This document shows positions 60,953-64,000 of a stretch of DNA of 64,000 nt, piece by piece. The stretch comes from Rhodoferax sp. (GTDB lineage: Bacteria; Pseudomonadota; Gammaproteobacteria; Burkholderiales; Burkholderiaceae_C), in contig JARLJH010000048.1 in assembly GCA_031291305.1 (NCBI GenBank), positions 310,001 to 374,000 on the forward strand. Direction: 5' to 3'. The notes below the pieces were generated by a model. The model was not told the origin of the DNA and ran no database searches. It saw nothing but the letters and a program-made list of their open reading frames with translations. The position numbers and the translations under genes were made by a program. The stretch's first letter is position 1; each line of letters opens with the position of its first letter.

Positions 60953-61432
60953 TCACGCTGCCCGCGCAGGCAAGCCAGGGATCAGTTGAAGGCGCTGAAG
61001 GGGTACGGATTTGGAATCCGTCGCGTCAGCTGCCACCAGATCAGCCAGCGTGACACCATCCAGCACTGCAAGGTAACTTTGCGTGGCGGTTGCCAGCACG
61101 CTCCTGAGATGGCAATGCTGGCTCAGGCGGCATTGATTCAACGCGGGCTCAAAACACTCGACCATGGCGAAATCGGTTTCAGTGGCGCGTACAACATCAC
61201 CCAAACAGATGTCCTGGGCCGACTTGAGCAGCCGCATGCCGCCACCGCGACCCCGCGTCGTTTCCAGCCAGCCCCTGCCTGCCAGATCTTGCACGACCTT
61301 GGTCAAATGGCTGCGCGAGATGCCATGGCTGTCGGCAATCTCGGTGATCGTGACAGGCTGCGCGCGCTGCTGGCTCGCCGCGCAGTACATCAGCACGCGC
61401 AGGGTGTAGTCGGTCCACTGGGTCAGGCGCAT
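60953..61432 (-). CDS. nsrR: NO-responsive Rrf2-family repressor NsrR
   Basis: An iron-sulfur repressor inactivated by nitric oxide. The 159-residue protein starts MRLTQWTDYTLRVLMYCAAS, with a winged helix-turn-helix (ADSHGISRSHLTKVVQDLAG) and the cluster-ligand cysteines C93, C101 and C107 in VECFEPALNQCRLSQHC. The spacing is CX7CX5C; E. coli NsrR has CX4CX5C at 91, 96 and 102. It is divergent from ytfE, and the shared promoter region has two sites resembling the NsrR consensus, so autoregulation and control of ytfE are expected. Confidence 0.93.
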   Translation of the reverse strand: MRLTQWTDYTLRVLMYCAASQQRAQPVTITEIADSHGISRSHLTKVVQDLAGRGWLETTRGRGGGMRLLKSAQDICLGDVVRATETDFAMVECFEPALNQCRLSQHCHLRSVLATATQSYLAVLDGVTLADLVAADATDSKSVPLQRLQLIPGLPARAA

Positions 61433-61453
61433 AGGTTAGAAAGGTGATTTGTA

Positions 61454-61476
61454 AAGATGCATTCAATGCGAATGTT
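61454..61476. promoter_or_regulatory. Predicted NsrR box 1
   Basis: On the minus strand AACATTCGCATTGAATGCATCTT compared with AAGATGCATTTNAAATGCATCTT: the right half (AATGCATCTT) is perfect, the left half partial. It lies 21 nt upstream of the nsrR start, so it is placed for autorepression. Confidence 0.65.
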
Positions 61477-61488
61477 ATCATCTAGAAT

Positions 61489-61511
61489 AACATCCATATT
61501 ACATTCATCTT
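61489..61511. promoter_or_regulatory. Predicted NsrR box 2
   Basis: AACATCCATATTACATTCAT followed by CTT agrees with the NsrR consensus at about 16 of 22 defined positions. It ends 15 nt before the ytfE start. Between this site and box 1 there is an additional perfect inverted repeat, ATGTTAT (61472-61478) and ATAACAT (61487-61493). Confidence 0.65.
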
Positions 61512-61526
61512 TAAAGAAAGTCCACC

Positions 61527-62246
61527 ATGCTCACCCAGTCAGAACTCCATGACACCGTCACCGATTTGCCGCAATTGGACCAAGCCATTGGTCAAATCGC
61601 TGTCAACCTTCCCGGCGCTACAGCGGTGTTTCGAAGACTGAAACTTGATTTTTGCTGTGGCGGGCAAATCAGTCTGAAGCAAGCCGCCACCGACAAAGGG
61701 CTGGATGCTCAAGCCGTCTTGACGGAGCTGATGGCGATACCGCGAGATAACCAGCTGCCGGTTGTCTCTGAGCCGACAACGTTGATTGACCATATCCTGA
61801 CCCGCTACCACGCCGTGCACCGTGGCCAGCTGCCCGAACTCATTCGCATGGCGAGTCGGGTTGAGGCCGTGCACCGTGAAAACCCGCAGGTGCCTGCCGG
61901 TTTGGCAGACCTGCTGGAAGTCATGGAGCAAGAGCTGTTGTCACATATGGACAAGGAAGAAAGCGTTCTCTTTCCGATGTTAAAGGCAGGTGGCAACCCA
62001 TTTATCAATCAACCCATTTCGATGATGCGAGCCGAGCACGTCGATCATGGCGCGATGCTGGAAAGATTGTTAACACTGACCAACGACGCCACACCGCCGG
62101 ACGGCGCTTGCACCACCTGGCGTGCGCTTTACGCTGGCGTCGCTCAGTTTCGTGATGATTTGGTGAATCACATCCATCTGGAAAACAACGTGTTGTTTGC
62201 ACAGTTTGATGCGCCTTGGAATGGGCAGTCGGCACGCCAGTCATGA
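61527..62246 (+). CDS. ytfE: Iron-sulfur cluster repair diiron protein (RIC/YtfE/ScdA)
   Basis: Repairs iron-sulfur clusters damaged by nitric oxide or oxidants. The 239-residue protein has the N-terminal DUF542 segment (LPGATAVFRRLKLDFCCGGQ, with the CC pair) and a hemerythrin-like domain. The diiron ligand pattern is complete: H89, H116, H140 with E144, H171, H215 with E219 (LLSHMDKEESVLFPML and LVNHIHLENNVLF). Preceded by a predicted NsrR box. The stop overlaps the next gene by 4 nt (ATGA). Confidence 0.95.
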   Translation: MLTQSELHDTVTDLPQLDQAIGQIAVNLPGATAVFRRLKLDFCCGGQISLKQAATDKGLDAQAVLTELMAIPRDNQLPVVSEPTTLIDHILTRYHAVHRGQLPELIRMASRVEAVHRENPQVPAGLADLLEVMEQELLSHMDKEESVLFPMLKAGGNPFINQPISMMRAEHVDHGAMLERLLTLTNDATPPDGACTTWRALYAGVAQFRDDLVNHIHLENNVLFAQFDAPWNGQSARQS

Positions 62247-63697
62247 AGCAGTCTCGGGGCTCCAAGGTCATTCCGATCCAGCAGGTGTCTTCTGGTGAGC
62301 GTGCGACTGATGTCGTTTCGTTATATCAGGAGCAGGTCAAGCTCTACCCGCGCGCGGTCTCCGGTTGGTATGCGCGTTGGCGTTGGGTCATGGCGTGGGT
62401 CACACAAGTGGTCTTTTATGGTGTTCCCTGGTTGGTGTGGAATGGCAGGCAGGCCGTTCTTTTTGATTTGGCCGACAGCAAGTTCTTGATTTTTGGATTG
62501 GTGTTGCACCCCCAGGATCTGATCTATTTGGCTGGCTTGCTGGTGTTGGCCGCGCTGACTCTGTTTTTCTTCACCGCCATCGCCGGACGGCTCTGGTGCG
62601 GCTATTCCTGTCCACAAACCGTTTACACCGAGATATTCCTGTGGCTGGAGCGCCAGATCGAGGGTGACCGCTTGGCCCGTATGCGGCTTGACGATGCCAC
62701 CTGGAGCTTGGAAAAAATGGCCCGCAAAGGTGGCAAACAGGTGGCGTGGATTGGCGTGAGTTTGATCACCGGCTTGACGTTTGTTGGCTATTTCACGCCG
62801 ATACGGGAGTTGACGCATGAGCTGGTTCTTATGTCGTTTTCCCCCTGGGAATGGTTCTGGGTGCTTTTTTATGCGTCAGCCACCTATGGCAACGCCGGGT
62901 ATTTGCGGGAGGAATTCTGCAAACACATGTGCCCCTATTCACGCATTCAAAGTGCCTTGACCGATATGGATTCCCTGGTCATTGCCTACGATGTTGAACG
63001 TGGCGAGTCACGCGGATCAAGACCACGCACGGCCGATCCTAAAGTGCTGGGTCTGGGTGATTGCATAGATTGCACTCTGTGTGTTCAGGTTTGCCCAACC
63101 GGTATTGATATTCGTGAAGGACTGCAAAACGAATGCATTGCCTGCGCCGCCTGCATTGATGTCTGTGATGAAGTGATGCGCAAGATGGATTATCCCAAGG
63201 GACTGATCCGCTATTCATCGGGCAAAGGCATGGCTGAGAAGTTGACCCGGGGGCAAATGCTCAAGCGGGTGTGGCGGCCAAGGGTGTGGGCCTACGGCAC
63301 GTTGCTGCTTGTCGGTGTGAGCCTCTTCGTTGGTGGCTTGTCGATGCGCAAAAGTTTTTCCGTGGATGTCATCAAGGACCGCGGCGTGATGGCGCGCGAG
63401 GTTGGCAATGGTGATATCGAGAATGTCTATCGTCTGCAGGTCACCAACGGCACCGAGAAAGTACAAACCTATACCGCCGCTGTGCGTGGTTTGCCCGGGC
63501 TGACTTTGGCGACCCCACCGGACTTGACCGTGCCTGCAACAGGCATTGGGTCACTCACAGTGCGTCTGACACTGTCGGCTGTCGATGCCCAAGGTTTCCG
63601 GGGTAAGACCACCCCGATCTTTTTTGATGTGCACACCAAGACCACCGGCAAGCCATCTGTCATCGAAGAAAAGTCAACTTTTGTGGTACCCCGTTGA
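62243..63697 (+). CDS. CcoG/FixG/RdxA-like membrane ferredoxin protein
   Basis: A 484-residue membrane protein of the CcoG family. In cytochrome cbb3 oxidase clusters CcoG reduces copper for oxidase assembly. Four N-terminal helices include GRLWCGYSCPQTVYTE with C119 and C123. A cysteine-bearing KHMCPYSRIQ precedes two [4Fe-4S] motifs, CIDCTLCVQVCP and CIACAACIDVC (about residues 274-310). A fifth helix (about 355-370) and an IgG-like C-terminal domain follow. Start at the ATGA overlap with ytfE. The unusual context is an NsrR/YtfE operon instead of a cco cluster; a specialised electron donor under NO stress is inferred. Confidence 0.88.
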   Translation: MKQSRGSKVIPIQQVSSGERATDVVSLYQEQVKLYPRAVSGWYARWRWVMAWVTQVVFYGVPWLVWNGRQAVLFDLADSKFLIFGLVLHPQDLIYLAGLLVLAALTLFFFTAIAGRLWCGYSCPQTVYTEIFLWLERQIEGDRLARMRLDDATWSLEKMARKGGKQVAWIGVSLITGLTFVGYFTPIRELTHELVLMSFSPWEWFWVLFYASATYGNAGYLREEFCKHMCPYSRIQSALTDMDSLVIAYDVERGESRGSRPRTADPKVLGLGDCIDCTLCVQVCPTGIDIREGLQNECIACAACIDVCDEVMRKMDYPKGLIRYSSGKGMAEKLTRGQMLKRVWRPRVWAYGTLLLVGVSLFVGGLSMRKSFSVDVIKDRGVMAREVGNGDIENVYRLQVTNGTEKVQTYTAAVRGLPGLTLATPPDLTVPATGIGSLTVRLTLSAVDAQGFRGKTTPIFFDVHTKTTGKPSVIEEKSTFVVPR

Positions 63698-63717
63698 CGC
63701 CAGAAGGATACGCTGTG

Positions 63718-63948
63718 ATGTCAAAGATATTTCCGATACACCCCGCAAACCCTCACCGCATCTGCTGGGGGTGCGATAAATACTGTAGCGTCGATGCCAT
63801 GGCTTGCAGCAATGAGCGCTCACCCCACCCGGCAGAATTGTTTGGCGATGACTGGCTGACTTGGGGCAACCAGCATCTTGAACCGTCGGACAAAAACGAC
63901 CGCGCGCTATTGCAGACATTCAACAACCCTCTCCATCACCAGCCATGA
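63718..63948 (+). CDS. DUF3079 family small cysteine-rich protein
   Basis: A 76-residue cytoplasmic protein with the pattern FPIHPANPHRICWGCDKYC and CSVDAMAC, giving cysteines C16, C19, C23 and C30 (CX2CX3CX6C). I recognise it as DUF3079, a betaproteobacterial family of unknown function. The cysteine set could hold a metal or an iron-sulfur cluster (inference). The ATG at 63718 has AGAAGGA 9 nt upstream. It is 20 nt after the CcoG-like gene and overlaps the next gene by 4 nt (ATGA), so it belongs to the ytfE operon. Confidence 0.85.
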   Translation: MSKIFPIHPANPHRICWGCDKYCSVDAMACSNERSPHPAELFGDDWLTWGNQHLEPSDKNDRALLQTFNNPLHHQP

Positions 63949-64000
63949 CCGACGTTCTCATCTCCCTGACATCCCGCCAAGCTTCCCCTGTACCACCCCC
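63945..64000 (+). CDS. Start of an unidentified gene, truncated by window end
   Basis: An ATG overlapping the DUF3079 stop (ATGA) opens a frame of 18 residues to the window edge, beginning MTDVLISLTSRQASPVPP. Too short to identify. From the context of an NsrR-controlled operon an NnrS-type heme-copper membrane protein would fit, but this is only a guess. Confidence 0.5.
   Translation, partial: MTDVLISLTSRQASPVPP

Overview
The window is a piece of a betaproteobacterial chromosome, most likely from the family Comamonadaceae (Rhodoferax/Polaromonas-like). This rests on gene content and protein style: the edd-eda pair, a 14-gene nuo operon behind secG and tRNA-Leu(GAG), the large (about 180 kDa) NAD-glutamate dehydrogenase, DUF1631 and DUF3079 proteins, and a short dispersed repeat of a kind I recall from Comamonadaceae genomes. 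The genus is inference. No prophage, insertion sequence, CRISPR array or rRNA operon was seen. It is mostly core chromosome with a few accessory points.

Layout. 1-2.7 kb: end of edd, then eda (Entner-Doudoroff pathway), gloA and a cupin protein. 3-9 kb: rhlE helicase (minus), ettA and a DUF1631 gene (plus). 9-14.3 kb: yqeY and rpsU, then a four-gene osmoprotectant ABC importer in the yehZYXW order, and a DUF427 protein. 14.5-21.2 kb: a tripartite RND efflux operon with a divergent TetR-family repressor and an AcrR-like operator between them. 21.2-28.7 kb: tsaD, an orphan amino-acid-type binding protein, rpsO-pnp, a quinone oxidoreductase, tpiA and secG. 28.8-43.3 kb: tRNA-Leu(GAG) and nuoA-N (respiratory complex I), with many 1-8 nt gene overlaps. 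43.4-49.5 kb: a Nudix hydrolase, the large glutamate dehydrogenase, and two small unknown proteins that share a C-terminal tail. 49.5-56.6 kb: an MsbA-like ABC exporter, suhB, trmJ, cysE, a decayed nuclease-like gene, mog and yjgA/darP. 56.7-64 kb: pmbA/tldE, a NarX/NarL-type two-component pair, and a nitric-oxide module (nsrR divergent from ytfE - ccoG-like - DUF3079 - a truncated gene).

Most noteworthy. (1) A short hairpin repeat (core TAGCT..TAGCCC..GGGCTAGAGGCC) occurs at least eight times in 64 kb. Three copies lie inside genes: one encodes most of the lipoprotein signal peptide of the efflux outer-membrane protein, one adds about 20 residues to TrmJ, and one forms the linker of the ABC exporter. 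(2) Two adjacent small genes of unknown function share an 18-residue C-terminal tail. (3) A candidate NO/iron-sulfur repair operon under NsrR joins YtfE/RIC to a CcoG-like ferredoxin membrane protein and a four-cysteine DUF3079 protein by ATGA overlaps or short spacing. Two close matches to the NsrR box lie in the divergent promoter region.

Start sites were moved from the longest possible reading frame wherever a ribosome-binding site, an overlap with the neighbour, or family similarity argued for an internal start. Each case is stated in its entry. Functional names come from motif recognition by eye; no database search was run.
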